Shown: positions 39,488 to 48,751, counted from the first letter of the stretch. The stretch is DNA of 64,000 nucleotides from Myxococcales bacterium (GCA_016717005.1 JADJUF010000008.1:201501-265500), one strand, 5' to 3'. Translations and numbers: made by a program. Notes: generated by a model not told the origin, from the sequence alone.

Positions 39488-40012
39488 GTGGATCAGTCGG
39501 AGCGGTACCTCCAGCTTGCCCTCCTCGGGCGGAGTGCGTTCCTGGCCTCGGCGGCGCCGGCGGCGCTGGTGCGCCGGCGCAGCGACGGCACCGACACCGA
39601 CACCGACTCGGGCCGCGGCGGCGACGACGACGTCGAGACGATGGTCGCGCCGGTGCTGGGCCAGCGCCGCGGGCCGCGCGCGATCGAGGTCTACCCGCTG
39701 ATCAAGAAGCCCGGCGCGTCGTTCGCCGACATGATCACGATCGGCCGGACGCCCAACAACGACGTCGTGCTGCGCGACGTCACGGTGTCCCGCTTCCACG
39801 CCTACTTCCGGCAGCGCGGCGATCGCTGGATCGTCGCTGACGCCGGCTCGCGCAACGGCAGCGCGCTCGAGGGCGGCGCGCTCGAGGCCCGGCGCGAGCG
39901 CGAGGTCGCGTCGGGGGCGGCGGTGCGGATCGGCGACTTCGAGATGACCTTCTACACCGCGGCGCAGCTGTTCGAGGTGCTGCGCGACGGCGGCCCCGGT
40001 AGTCGGTCGTGA
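39488..40012 (+). CDS. FHA-domain protein
   Basis: 174 residues from GTG 39488. After an Ala-rich N-terminus and a Thr/Asp-rich linker, the FHA core (about residues 70-150) has GRTPNNDVVLRDVTVSRFHA and WIVADAGSRNGS, the full phosphothreonine-binding signature. It is the first gene of the JAMM/E1-like operon, and its stop overlaps the zinc-ribbon gene start by GTGA. FHA domains read Ser/Thr-kinase marks, so the system may be under kinase control. Such a link is inference, since the nearest kinase gene is 36 kb away. Confidence 0.88.
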   Translation: MDQSERYLQLALLGRSAFLASAAPAALVRRRSDGTDTDTDSGRGGDDDVETMVAPVLGQRRGPRAIEVYPLIKKPGASFADMITIGRTPNNDVVLRDVTVSRFHAYFRQRGDRWIVADAGSRNGSALEGGALEARREREVASGAAVRIGDFEMTFYTAAQLFEVLRDGGPGSRS

Positions 40013-40452
40013 CCGCGGACTGGACCGACCGCACGCTGTGTCCCGACGGCGCCTGCACCGGCGTCATCGGCAGCGACGGCGTCTGCGGCGTGTGTGGGCA
40101 CGTGGCGCCGTTCTGGGGCGACGAGCGCCGGCGCGGCATGGTCGCGGCCGAGACCGAGCCGCCCAGCGATCGCGGCCAGGGCGACCTCGACGACGATCGC
40201 GAGCTGTGTCCGGACGGCGCCTGCGTCGGCGTGATCGGCGCCGACGGCACCTGCGGCGCGTGCGGCCAGCGCGGCCAGCGCGGCGCGACGCCGGTGACCC
40301 GGGTCGTGCCGCCCGGCCCCGCGGTGACCGCCGCCCGATCGGCCGCGGGCGACGACGACGACCGCCGCCTGTGCCCCGACGGCGACTGCGTCGGGCTGCT
40401 CGACGCCGCGGGCGTCTGCAAGGCGTGCGGGAAGTCGGACGTGGGCAACTGA
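40009..40452 (+). CDS. Triple zinc-ribbon protein
   Basis: 147 residues with three copies of a short zinc ribbon, each of type LCPDGACxGVIGxDGxCGxCG, near residues 10-30, 66-86 and 120-140, separated by acidic or Pro-rich linkers. Each has two CxxxC/CxxC-like pairs, enough to bind one zinc. The third differs most (LCPDGDCVGLLDAAGVCKACG). Tandem ribbons of this kind could be a binding or adaptor module. The start overlaps the FHA gene by GTGA and the stop overlaps the ThiF start by one base. Function unknown. Confidence 0.8.
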   Translation: MTADWTDRTLCPDGACTGVIGSDGVCGVCGHVAPFWGDERRRGMVAAETEPPSDRGQGDLDDDRELCPDGACVGVIGADGTCGACGQRGQRGATPVTRVVPPGPAVTAARSAAGDDDDRRLCPDGDCVGLLDAAGVCKACGKSDVGN

Positions 40453-41081
40453 TGGCCGCGGTCGCGGTGGTCGGGGCCGGCGGCCTCGGCGGCCCGATCG
40501 CGCTGGCGGTGGCGGCGGCCGGGCACGCGGTGACGGTGATCGACGACGATCGCGTCGAGCTGTCGAACCTGCACCGGCAGGTGCAGTTCGGCGTCGCCGA
40601 CCTCGGCCGCCCCAAGGCCGAGGTGCTGGCGCGCCTCGCCGGCGGCCGCGCGATCGTCGCCCGCTTCCCCGACCTGCCCGCCGACCTCGGCCCGGTCGCG
40701 GTGATCGTCGACGGCAGCGATCACCCGCCGACCAAGTTCGCGGTCGCGGCGTGGGCGCGGGCCCGCGGCTGCGCGTACGTGATCGCGTCGGCGGTGCGCT
40801 ACGGCGGCAACGTGTTCGCGGCCGGCCCGATCGACGCGTGCTACGCGTGCCTGTTCGAGGATCCGCCCGAGGACGCGCGCGGGTGCGGCGACGCCGGGGT
40901 GCTGGGGCCGCTGGTCGGGTGGATCGGCGGCGTCGCGGCCGCGACCGCGATCGCCGCGGCCACCGACGCGCGCGCGCCCGGCGCCCGGATCTGGGTGCTC
41001 GACGATCTGCGGCGCGGCGGCCGGCCGCGCGAGCTAGCGATCGAGGCCCGCGCGGACTGCGGGTGCCGCGGGGCCGCGTGA
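40452..41081 (+). CDS. E1-like / ThiF-MoeB-family adenylyltransferase
   Basis: 209 residues. The nucleotide loop GAGGLGG is at residues 8-14 and the acidic adenylate motif DDDRVELSNLHRQ at 31-43. A first zinc pair CYAC is at 130-133 and the second pair is CGC at 203-205. The central GCGDAGVLGPLVG matches MoeB. The protein starts directly at the Rossmann strand and lacks the N-terminal RYxRHxLLP helix found in MoeB and ThiF. E1-like enzymes adenylate the C-terminal Gly of a ubiquitin-like carrier. It overlaps the next gene by GTGA. Confidence 0.88.
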   Translation: MAAVAVVGAGGLGGPIALAVAAAGHAVTVIDDDRVELSNLHRQVQFGVADLGRPKAEVLARLAGGRAIVARFPDLPADLGPVAVIVDGSDHPPTKFAVAAWARARGCAYVIASAVRYGGNVFAAGPIDACYACLFEDPPEDARGCGDAGVLGPLVGWIGGVAAATAIAAATDARAPGARIWVLDDLRRGGRPRELAIEARADCGCRGAA

Positions 41082-41506
41082 CCTGGTCGCGCGCGCGCCA
41101 GGTGCGGTACGCGCACCACGTGCTCCTGCCCGACGTCGGCGGCCGCGGCCAGGATCGCCTGGGCGCCGCCGCGGTGGCGGTCGCGATCGACGGCCGGGCC
41201 GGCCAGCTCGCCGCGCTGTACCTGGCCGCGGGCGGCGTCGGCACGGTCGCGCTGTGCGGCGGGGGCGCGCCGGCGCCGGTCGGCTTCCCGTTCGGCGACG
41301 CGCCGGTGGGCACGGTGGCCGAGGCGCTGGCCGCGGCGATCGCCGCGCGCAACCCCGAGGTGATCGTCGCGCCGGCGCCGCCCGGCCCGACGCTAGTGGT
41401 CGCCGCCGACGCGCCCGACCTGGCGCTGGCGCTGGCGCTGGCGCGCGGTGGCGAGGCCGCGGCCCGGTGGCTGCACGCGTGCGCGGTCGGCGAGGCGGCG
41501 CCGTGA
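41078..41506 (+). CDS. Degenerate ThiF/MoeB-like protein without the nucleotide-binding loop
   Basis: 142 residues from GTG 41078. Residues 10-28 (RYAHHVLLPDVGGRGQDRL) are the typical N-terminal helix of MoeB/ThiF. The next strand, which should read VGAGGLG, reads VAVAIDGRAGQL (33-44), so the ATP loop is lost, yet ALYLAAGGVGTVALC follows the family pattern. The rest is short and Ala-rich with no acidic motif or zinc cysteines. It could be an inactive partner of the upstream enzyme, as APPBP1/AOS1-type subunits are in eukaryotic E1s, or simply decaying. A 20-bp duplication spans its stop. Confidence 0.75.
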   Translation: MTWSRARQVRYAHHVLLPDVGGRGQDRLGAAAVAVAIDGRAGQLAALYLAAGGVGTVALCGGGAPAPVGFPFGDAPVGTVAEALAAAIAARNPEVIVAPAPPGPTLVVAADAPDLALALALARGGEAAARWLHACAVGEAAP

Positions 41507-41533
41507 TCGCGGTGGCGGCGCCGTGATCGCGGT
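41494..41533. repeat. 20-bp tandem duplication at a stop/start junction
   Basis: GGCGGCGCCGTGATCGCGGT occurs twice in a row (41494-41513, 41514-41533). The first GTGA carries the ThiF-like stop, the second GTG (41523) starts the JAMM gene. Without the duplication the two genes would overlap by GTGA, as their neighbours do. Confidence 0.85.
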
Positions 41534-41939
41534 CGCGGCGGCCTGGCCCGCGATCGTGGCCGCGGTCGAGGCGGAGCCCGGCGAGGTCGCCGGCTGGATC
41601 GCCGCGGCCGCCGCGGCGGTGACCACGGTCGCGCTCGACCTTGCCGGCGCCTGGACCGACGGCGCGCTGGTGGCGCTGGCGCGCGCGGCCCGAGGTCCGA
41701 CGCCGCCGCTGACGCTGTTCCACAGCCACCCCGAGGGGCGCGCGGCGCTGTCGGCGCACGACGTGCGGGCGTGGGCGCCGACCGGGACGCCGTTGTGGCG
41801 GTGGCCGCAGCTGGTGGTCGCGACCCGCGGCGGCCGCGCCACCGCCGCCGCGCTGTACGCGTGGCCCGTCGACGCCGACGCGCCCGCGCCGATCGCCCGG
41901 GTGGTGCGCGACCCTGCCGGGCGCTGGAGCGCGCGGTGA
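41523..41939 (+). CDS. JAMM/MPN-family metalloprotease (JAB domain)
   Basis: 138 residues from GTG 41523. The JAMM zinc motif is complete: His67-Ser-His69-Pro, then seven residues after His69, then Ser77-x-x-Asp80; an upstream Glu in PGEVAGW (Glu21) fits the catalytic acid. JAMM proteases cleave isopeptide or C-terminal peptide bonds of ubiquitin and related sulfur carriers; small stand-alone bacterial members such as Mec act on CysO-cysteine. The position after two ThiF-type genes and before sulfur-transfer genes fits such a role. No carrier gene is visible. Confidence 0.85.
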   Translation: MIAVAAAWPAIVAAVEAEPGEVAGWIAAAAAAVTTVALDLAGAWTDGALVALARAARGPTPPLTLFHSHPEGRAALSAHDVRAWAPTGTPLWRWPQLVVATRGGRATAAALYAWPVDADAPAPIARVVRDPAGRWSAR

Positions 41940-42241
41940 CCCGGCTGGGGCTGGTGCTGGCCAGCGCCGACGATCTGGCGCTGGTGGCCGGGCTGGCGCG
42001 CGCCGCGGTGGCGCGGCGGCTGGCGGTGCGGGTGTTCGCGATGCACGCCGGGGTCGCGGCCCTGGCGGCGGCGCCGGCCGTGGTCGCCGCCCTGCTCGAC
42101 GACGGCTGCGACCTGTGCGCCTGCGCCACCAGCGCCGATCGGGCCGGGGTGGCGCTGGCGAGCCTGGGCGTCGTCGCCGGCAGCCAGGACGATCACGCGG
42201 CGCTGTGCGCCTGGGCCGATCGCGTGGTGGCGTTCGCGTGA
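41936..42241 (+). CDS. DsrE/DsrF-like sulfur-relay protein
   Basis: 101 residues from GTG 41936 (GTGA overlap). The strand-helix start LGLVLASADDLALVAGLARAA, a HAGVAAL loop and a Cys-containing segment GCDLCACATSADRAGV fit the DsrE fold, where a Cys in this region carries persulfide. The length is normal for DsrE proteins (about 100-130). The family call is by pattern; sulfur transfer is inferred and also supported by the TusA and LarE neighbours. Confidence 0.7.
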   Translation: MTRLGLVLASADDLALVAGLARAAVARRLAVRVFAMHAGVAALAAAPAVVAALLDDGCDLCACATSADRAGVALASLGVVAGSQDDHAALCAWADRVVAFA

Positions 42242-42675
42242 CCGGCGCGTCACGCGTGACCCGGGTGGCGATCGTGATCGATCACGGTGACCCGCGCGCG
42301 GTGGCCGAGGCCTGGCGCGCGGCCGTCGGTGTGAGCCTGCGCGGCGCGCGGGTGGCGGTGGCGACCCGTGCCGGCAGCGCCGACGGCGGCGCCGAGGCCG
42401 CCCGGGCCCGCGCGACCTTGGCGCTGTTCGGCCACGAGGTCGACGCCGACCCCGACGACGTGGGCGCCGACATCTACGAGCAGTGGTGCGACGACGAGGT
42501 CCGGGCCCGCCGGCCCAGCGGCCGGTCCGCGCCGGTCGTCCACCTGGTGCGGCCGGGGCGCGTCGCCGGCGCTGTCGCGGCGGGCGATCGAGTGCTAGAG
42601 CTGGGCGCCCCCGCCGATGTCGACTTCGCCGCCGTCCTCGCCGCCGCCCTCGCCGTTCCCGTCCGGGTCTGGTGA
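42238..42675 (+). CDS. Hypothetical protein, possibly DsrE/DsrH-like
   Basis: 145 residues from GTG 42238, in the same GTGA-coupled series. It begins with an alternating strand-helix pattern (VAIVIDHGDPRAVAEAWRAAV ... RGARVAVATRAGS) like a small Rossmann or DsrE-type fold and has a VVHLVRPGRVAG strand near residue 100 that recalls DsrH/TusB. One Cys (QWCDDE) lies in mid-protein. Its 3' end is overlapped for 59 bases by the TusA gene. The family is uncertain. Confidence 0.65.
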   Translation: MTGASRVTRVAIVIDHGDPRAVAEAWRAAVGVSLRGARVAVATRAGSADGGAEAARARATLALFGHEVDADPDDVGADIYEQWCDDEVRARRPSGRSAPVVHLVRPGRVAGAVAAGDRVLELGAPADVDFAAVLAAALAVPVRVW

Positions 42676-42901
42676 TCTGCTGCTCGATCTGCGCGGCGAG
42701 GTGTGCCCGTACACGTTCGTGCGCGCCCGGCTGGCGCTCGAGGCGATGGCCGCCGGCGCCGCCCTGGTGATCGCGGTCGATCACCCGCCGGCGGTGCGCA
42801 ACCTGCCGCGCAGCCTGCGCGATTGGGGGCAGGAGGTGACCGCGGTGGTCGAGGCCGGCCCGGCGCCCTGGTGGATCCGCGTGGTCAAGCGCGTCGCCTG
42901 A
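42617..42901 (+). CDS. TusA/SirA-family sulfur carrier
   Basis: 94 residues from ATG 42617, the only in-frame ATG or GTG upstream of the domain, so the coding region overlaps the preceding gene by 59 bases. After a Ser/Pro-rich N-terminus, residues 22-90 form the TusA domain with Cys30 in LDLRGEVCPYTFVRARLALE, then PPAVRNLPRSLRDWG. The CPYTFV subtype differs from the CPxP of E. coli TusA; as I recall it is found beside ThiF and JAB genes in other bacteria. TusA moves persulfide sulfur to acceptors. Confidence 0.85.
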   Translation: MSTSPPSSPPPSPFPSGSGDLLLDLRGEVCPYTFVRARLALEAMAAGAALVIAVDHPPAVRNLPRSLRDWGQEVTAVVEAGPAPWWIRVVKRVA

Positions 42902-42912
42902 CGGACGCCGGT

Positions 42913-42940
42913 TTGGCGCCCCGCCGAGTGCGTGTTACAT
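42913..42940 (+). promoter_or_regulatory. Possible promoter before larE
   Basis: TTGGCG (42913-42918), 16-base spacer, TTACAT (42935-42940), with the GTG start eight bases after the -10. The mRNA would be nearly leaderless. The match is moderate and larE may also be read from the upstream operon. Confidence 0.35.
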
Positions 42941-42947
42941 CGATCGG

Positions 42948-44420
<1,473 letters not shown>

Positions 44421-44521
44421 CCCCTGCGGACGCGCGTCCCCGCCGCGCCGCGGCGAGGTGCGCGGGTGGCTGATCGACGTGCGCGCCCAGCGTGCGGCGC
44501 GGGGGTGGCGCGCGCCGACGG

Positions 44522-45415
44522 TCAGCGGGCCGCGCGCCGGGCCATCCGGGCCAGGCCGTCGCGGGCGTGCCGGGCGATGTCCGGATCGGCGTGGGCCGTG
44601 AGCACCTGCAGGAACGCCTCGGCGTCGGGGCCGCCGATCGCGATCGCGGCCTCGATCGTCGTGGTGAGGCGGGTCGCGTCGGCCAGGTCGACGCGCTCGG
44701 TCAGCGCGGCGACCGTGGACGGATCGCCCAGCGCCACCAGCGTCGTCAGCGCCGCGTCGCCGATCGGGGCCGGACGATCGAGCAACGGCACGACCGCGGC
44801 GGCCACCCCGGCCGGGCGCCGCGCCGCGATCACGGCCAGCGCGTAGGCCTGCAGCTCGGGATCGTCGACGGCGAGCCCGGCGGTGACGTCGGCGGCGGCG
44901 AGGAGGTCGACCTCGGCGGCGAGCTGCGTGCACGCCAGCCCGCGGAGGCGCTCGACCGCGGCGACGATGGCCACGTCGGCGCGCGCGCCCACGACCGGCG
45001 CCTCGGCCGCGACCTCGACCCGCGGCGCCGGCAGGTCGTCGCCGTCGCGCCAGGTCAGCGTCACCGCGACCGTCACGACCACCGCGGCGCGATCGGGGCG
45101 GGGCGCGGCGTCGAAGGTCACGGCGATCGCGGCGCCCAGCCCGCGCCGCCCGACCGGCACCTGCCGATCGAGCGCGACGACGTCGTCGCCGGCCTCGATC
45201 AGGCAGCGGGCCAGCTGGCGCCCGAGCTCCCGCGAGCTGATCACGTCGTCGCCGATCGAGCCGAGGGCGACCTCGATGCGATCGAGCACGACCGTCGGCG
45301 TGATCCACGGCGCGGCGTCGGGCGCCGCCGTCGGGGCGGCGTCCTTCTTGCTCGGCGTGGCCTTGCGGCAGCCGACCGCGGCCACCAGCGCCAGCGCCAG
45401 CGCGCCTCGGATCAC
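44522..45415 (-). CDS. HEAT-repeat lipoprotein
   Basis: 297 residues from ATG 45415. The signal peptide ends in LVAAVGC near residue 16. The mature N-terminus is a beta-rich domain and the last 130 residues are HEAT-like helices (ALAVIAARRPAGVAAAVVPLL, ALTTLVALGDPSTVAALTER). HEAT repeats bind partner proteins. The gene overlaps the ATP-grasp gene by four bases (ATGA), so the two are coupled. Function unknown. Confidence 0.75.
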   Translation of the reverse strand: MIRGALALALVAAVGCRKATPSKKDAAPTAAPDAAPWITPTVVLDRIEVALGSIGDDVISSRELGRQLARCLIEAGDDVVALDRQVPVGRRGLGAAIAVTFDAAPRPDRAAVVVTVAVTLTWRDGDDLPAPRVEVAAEAPVVGARADVAIVAAVERLRGLACTQLAAEVDLLAAADVTAGLAVDDPELQAYALAVIAARRPAGVAAAVVPLLDRPAPIGDAALTTLVALGDPSTVAALTERVDLADATRLTTTIEAAIAIGGPDAEAFLQVLTAHADPDIARHARDGLARMARRAAR

Positions 45416-46440
45416 GAGGCGCGGCCGCGGGCGCGCCGGTGCGCCAGCTCGGCGATGCCGCTGATGAGCTGCGGGTAGGTCCAGCCGTGGGCCATCGCGG
45501 CGCGGTGGACCCCGGCGTCGGGCGAGATGTCACAGTTCGGGTTGACGTCGATCACCCACGGCACGCCCGCAGGATCGATCCGGAGATCGACCCGGCCGTA
45601 GTCGCGCAGCCCGATCGCGTCCCAGGCCGCGCGCGCGGTGGCGACGATCCGCGCGGTCAGCGCCGGCGTCGCGTCGCGCAGCGGCACCGGCTTGGTGCCC
45701 GCGTAGTCGACGTGCTGCTCGTCCCACTTGGCCGCGTAGCTGACGATGTGCGGGCGCCCGGCCGGCATCGCGGCGAAGTCGATCTCGTGCAGCGGGAGCA
45801 CGACCACGTCGGCGCCCGAGCCCAGGAGCGTCACGTTGACCTCGCGGCCGGCGACGTAGCGCTCGAGCAGCAGCGGCTCGCCGAACTCCTTGAGCAGCGC
45901 CTGGCAGCGCGCGGCCAGCGCCGCGCCGTCGGCGAGCACGTTGGCCTCGGTGATCCCGACCGAGGCGTCCTCGTTGGCGAGCTTGACGAACCACGGGTAG
46001 TCCAGCGCCTCGGCCGCGACCCGCGCGAGGTCGTCGGCGCTGGCGACGACCCGGTACGGCGGCGTCGCGACGCCGCGCCCGATCAGCACGTCCTTGGTGC
46101 GCGGCTTGTACAGCGACAGGCCCAGCGCGATCGCGTCGCCGCCGGTGTAGGCCAGGCCCATGAGGTCGAGCAGCGCCGGCACGACGACCTCGTTCCGCGC
46201 CACGCCGCCGAGCGACTCGACCAGGTTGAACACCAGGTCGGGACGGTCGCGCGCCAGCGCCGCGGTGACCTCGGGCAGATCCTTGCCCCAGGCGCCGACC
46301 AGCTCGGCGGCGTGTCCCGCCACGCGCAGCGCGTCGCGCACGGCCTCGGCGGCGACGCGCACCGACACCGCGTCCGGCGAGGCCGCGCCGGTGATGTGCT
46401 CAAAGTCGGTGTTGTAGAGGACCGCGGTCAGTAGCTCCAT
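45412..46440 (-). CDS. D-Ala-D-Ala-ligase-like ATP-grasp protein
   Basis: 342 residues from ATG 46440, chosen because AGGA precedes it by eight bases (ATG 46449 is in frame). The ATP-grasp core is clear: YPWFVKLANEDASVGI near residue 150, LLERYVAGREVNVTLLG, RVDLRIDPAGVPWVIDVNPNCDISP. It is related to Ddl but differs in the substrate loops, and a typical Ddl exists at 48917. It may ligate another amino acid or dipeptide. It is coupled to the HEAT lipoprotein and starts just after lipB. Confidence 0.85.
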   Translation of the reverse strand: MELLTAVLYNTDFEHITGAASPDAVSVRVAAEAVRDALRVAGHAAELVGAWGKDLPEVTAALARDRPDLVFNLVESLGGVARNEVVVPALLDLMGLAYTGGDAIALGLSLYKPRTKDVLIGRGVATPPYRVVASADDLARVAAEALDYPWFVKLANEDASVGITEANVLADGAALAARCQALLKEFGEPLLLERYVAGREVNVTLLGSGADVVVLPLHEIDFAAMPAGRPHIVSYAAKWDEQHVDYAGTKPVPLRDATPALTARIVATARAAWDAIGLRDYGRVDLRIDPAGVPWVIDVNPNCDISPDAGVHRAAMAHGWTYPQLISGIAELAHRRARGRAS

Positions 46441-46450
46441 CGCGGGCATC

Positions 46451-47098
46451 CTACACGACCGCGCGCGGCGCGAGCGCCGCGACCAACCTCGGGCCCAGGC
46501 GCGCGGCCAGGTCGGCCAGCGGCGGCGGCGGCGGCAGGCCCCGGGCCACGCACGCCTCGGCCAGCGACCGCTGCGGCACCGCGAGCCCGCACGGCACGAT
46601 CGCGGTCCAGGCCTCGGGCGGCGTCGCCACGTTCCAGGCCCAGCCGTGGATCGCCACGCCGCGCGCGAGGTGCAGCCCGCACGCGGCGAGCTTGGCGTCG
46701 CCGAGCCACAGCCCGGCCGGCTCGCGCCGGAACTCGGCGCCGACGACCCCGAGCGCGGCGCACTCCTCGGCGATCGCGCCGGCGACGGCCGCCAGGAACG
46801 CGACCACCGAGCGGACGCGGACCACCGGGTAGATCATGAGCTGGCCGGGGCCGTGGTAGGTCACGTCGCCGCCGCGCGACACCGGCGTGATCGTGATCCC
46901 GCGGCGCGCCGCCTCGGCGTCGTCGATCAGCACGTGGCCGCGATCGGCGGCGTGGCCGAGCGTGATCACCGGCGGGTGCTCGCACAGCAGCACCGCCTGG
47001 GCGGCGGCGTCACCGGCGAGGATCTCCTGCCGCCGCGCCTCCTGCTGGGCGATCGCGTCCCCGTGGGCGACGCGGCCGAGCCAGCGCCAGTCGATCAC
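46451..47098 (-). CDS. lipB: Lipoate-protein ligase LipB (octanoyltransferase)
   Basis: 215 residues with the LipB signature RGGDVTYHGPGQLMIYPV near residue 75 and the acyl-transfer region KLAACGLHLARGVAIHGWAWN with the active-site Lys and Cys. LipB moves octanoyl groups from acyl carrier protein to lipoyl domains. The length is normal (about 210-220). It is coupled by four bases to the upstream Lys-rich Mrr-like gene and is followed by the ATP-grasp gene. LipA is not in the window. Confidence 0.93.
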   Translation of the reverse strand: MIDWRWLGRVAHGDAIAQQEARRQEILAGDAAAQAVLLCEHPPVITLGHAADRGHVLIDDAEAARRGITITPVSRGGDVTYHGPGQLMIYPVVRVRSVVAFLAAVAGAIAEECAALGVVGAEFRREPAGLWLGDAKLAACGLHLARGVAIHGWAWNVATPPEAWTAIVPCGLAVPQRSLAEACVARGLPPPPPLADLAARLGPRLVAALAPRAVV

Positions 47099-48651
47099 CC
47101 GGCCAGCAGCTCGCCGAACAGCTGGTCGTCGACGTAGCGCACCGGCGCCGCGGCGGTGACCACGCCTACGCCCGCGGTCAGGAGCGCGGTGACGAAGCCG
47201 TCGCCGGCGTAGACCGAGATCGAGCGCCCGGGCCGCTCGAGCTCGCGCTCGGCCTCGGTCGACAGCTCGCGGGCCGCGAACAGGTGGCCGGCCAGCAGGC
47301 CCTTGGCCTCGACGCCGACCCGGAGCTCGCCGACGCCGCGGCGATCGACGGGGGCGTCACCCGCGCGGGCGCTGACCATGATCGTGCCGGTCGAGCCCGG
47401 CGCGACCGCGGTGGCGTAGCTGATCGCGTCGGTCCGCTTGATCCAGTTGACCTCCTGATAGCCGACGGCGATCAGGTACGCGTGGACCAGCCGCTCGAAC
47501 CCGGCCTGGCCGGCCTGGCCGATGCGGGCCTTGAGCGTGGCGTGCGTGGCGACCGCCATCGTCGACAGCGCCCGGGCCAGCGCGGCCTCGGCGTCGGCGG
47601 TCGCGCTCTGCGCCACCGGGCCGGGCGCGAACAGATCGCGGCCGCGGTAGACGATGCGCGGCCGCAGGCCCAGCGACCGGTAGCTGCGCTCGTCGCCGAG
47701 CAGCGCCGCCTTGAGGTGCGGCCACGCGAGCTCGGGATCGACGTCGAGCAGGCCGCGCTTGCGCATCATCCCAGCCAGTTGCTTGACCGGCATCGGCTGG
47801 GCGCCGCGGATCGACGTGAACACCTGCCAGGCGGCGTCGCCCAGCGCGTTGCCGACCCGGACCACGCCGGTCGCGTCGGCGGGCATCGACACCGGCAGCG
47901 AGGTCGGCGCGGGCAGCGCCAGCTGGGTCGGCGCCGGACGCTCGCCCTCGGGGCGACGCTCGCCCTCGGGACGACGCTCGCCCTCGGGACGACGCTCGCC
48001 CTCGGGACGACGCTCGCCCTCGGGGCGGGGCCGGTCCGCGCGCCGGCCGCGGTCGAAGTCGCGCCGGGACCGCCGCTGCTCGCGCCGCTCCTCCCAGCGC
48101 TTCTGGCGCTCCTGGCGCCCGTTGATCTCGGGCAGCATCGGCCGATCCTCGTCGGCGGTGCGGCTGTCGCTGAACTCGGCGTGGGCCGCGGCGGCGGGGG
48201 CCGGGGCCAGGTCGTCGCCGTAGAGCGCGGCCAGCTCCTGCTCCTCGGCCGACAGCGGCGGCTCGGGCGCGGTGCCATCGAGCATCGCGTCTTCCATCAT
48301 CAGGTCGCCGAGATCGCCAGCGGCCTCGATCGGCGCGACCTCGGGGCTGGTCTCGCTCGGGGCCAGCTCGACCTCGGTGACGACCTCGGTCGGCGCGGGC
48401 GCCTTGGGGGCCTTGGCCTTCGCCGGGGCCTTCGCGGGCTTCGCCGGGGCCTTCGCCTTCGTCGGGGCCTTGGCGGGCTTCGCCGGGGCCTTCGCGGGCT
48501 TCGCCGGGGCCTTCGCGGGCTTCGCGGCTGCCTCGGCCTTGGGCGCCTTGGTGCCAGCGGCTCGCTTCGACGCGCCACCCTTGGCGGCCTTGGGCTTGTC
48601 GCTCTTCTCAGCCTTGTCGGCCTTCTCGGACTTCTCGGACTTGTTCGCCAT
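47095..48651 (-). CDS. Lys-rich protein with HARE-HTH-like and Mrr-like domains
   Basis: 518 residues. The first 90 residues are a histone-H1-like tail of AKPAKAP and KAPAKA units. An acidic linker is followed by Arg-rich segments and five RRPEGE repeats (18-bp period, 47938-48027). Residues about 255-340 (GDAAWQVFTSIRGAQPMPVKQLAGMM ... LRPRIVYRGRDLFA) resemble a winged HARE-HTH, and residues 375-460 (FERLVHAYLIAVGYQEV) resemble an Mrr-type nuclease fold. The catalytic Asp and ExK/QxK are not clear, so it may only bind DNA. Overlaps lipB by ATGA. Confidence 0.65.
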   Translation of the reverse strand: MANKSEKSEKADKAEKSDKPKAAKGGASKRAAGTKAPKAEAAAKPAKAPAKPAKAPAKPAKAPTKAKAPAKPAKAPAKAKAPKAPAPTEVVTEVELAPSETSPEVAPIEAAGDLGDLMMEDAMLDGTAPEPPLSAEEQELAALYGDDLAPAPAAAAHAEFSDSRTADEDRPMLPEINGRQERQKRWEERREQRRSRRDFDRGRRADRPRPEGERRPEGERRPEGERRPEGERRPEGERPAPTQLALPAPTSLPVSMPADATGVVRVGNALGDAAWQVFTSIRGAQPMPVKQLAGMMRKRGLLDVDPELAWPHLKAALLGDERSYRSLGLRPRIVYRGRDLFAPGPVAQSATADAEAALARALSTMAVATHATLKARIGQAGQAGFERLVHAYLIAVGYQEVNWIKRTDAISYATAVAPGSTGTIMVSARAGDAPVDRRGVGELRVGVEAKGLLAGHLFAARELSTEAERELERPGRSISVYAGDGFVTALLTAGVGVVTAAAPVRYVDDQLFGELLAG

Positions 48652-48722
48652 GGTGACCTACCGGCCGACTGGATAACCCCCTTGGCCCGACGACGTCAAC
48701 CCTTGGACTCGACGACAAAAAC

Positions 48723-48751
48723 TTGCCCGGCCCTGATCGCGCCCGTAGCGT
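48723..48751 (+). promoter_or_regulatory. Possible promoter for ddl and the GT51 gene
   Basis: TTGCCC (48723-48728), 17-base spacer, TAGCGT (48746-48751), about 165 bases before ATG 48917. The leader would be long. No other promoter-like pair was found in 48652-48916. Confidence 0.35.

Noticed and set aside
40009..42675. A MoaD/ThiS-like carrier for the E1 enzyme within the operon
   Set aside because: No protein in the operon ends in Gly-Gly or shows a beta-grasp pattern.
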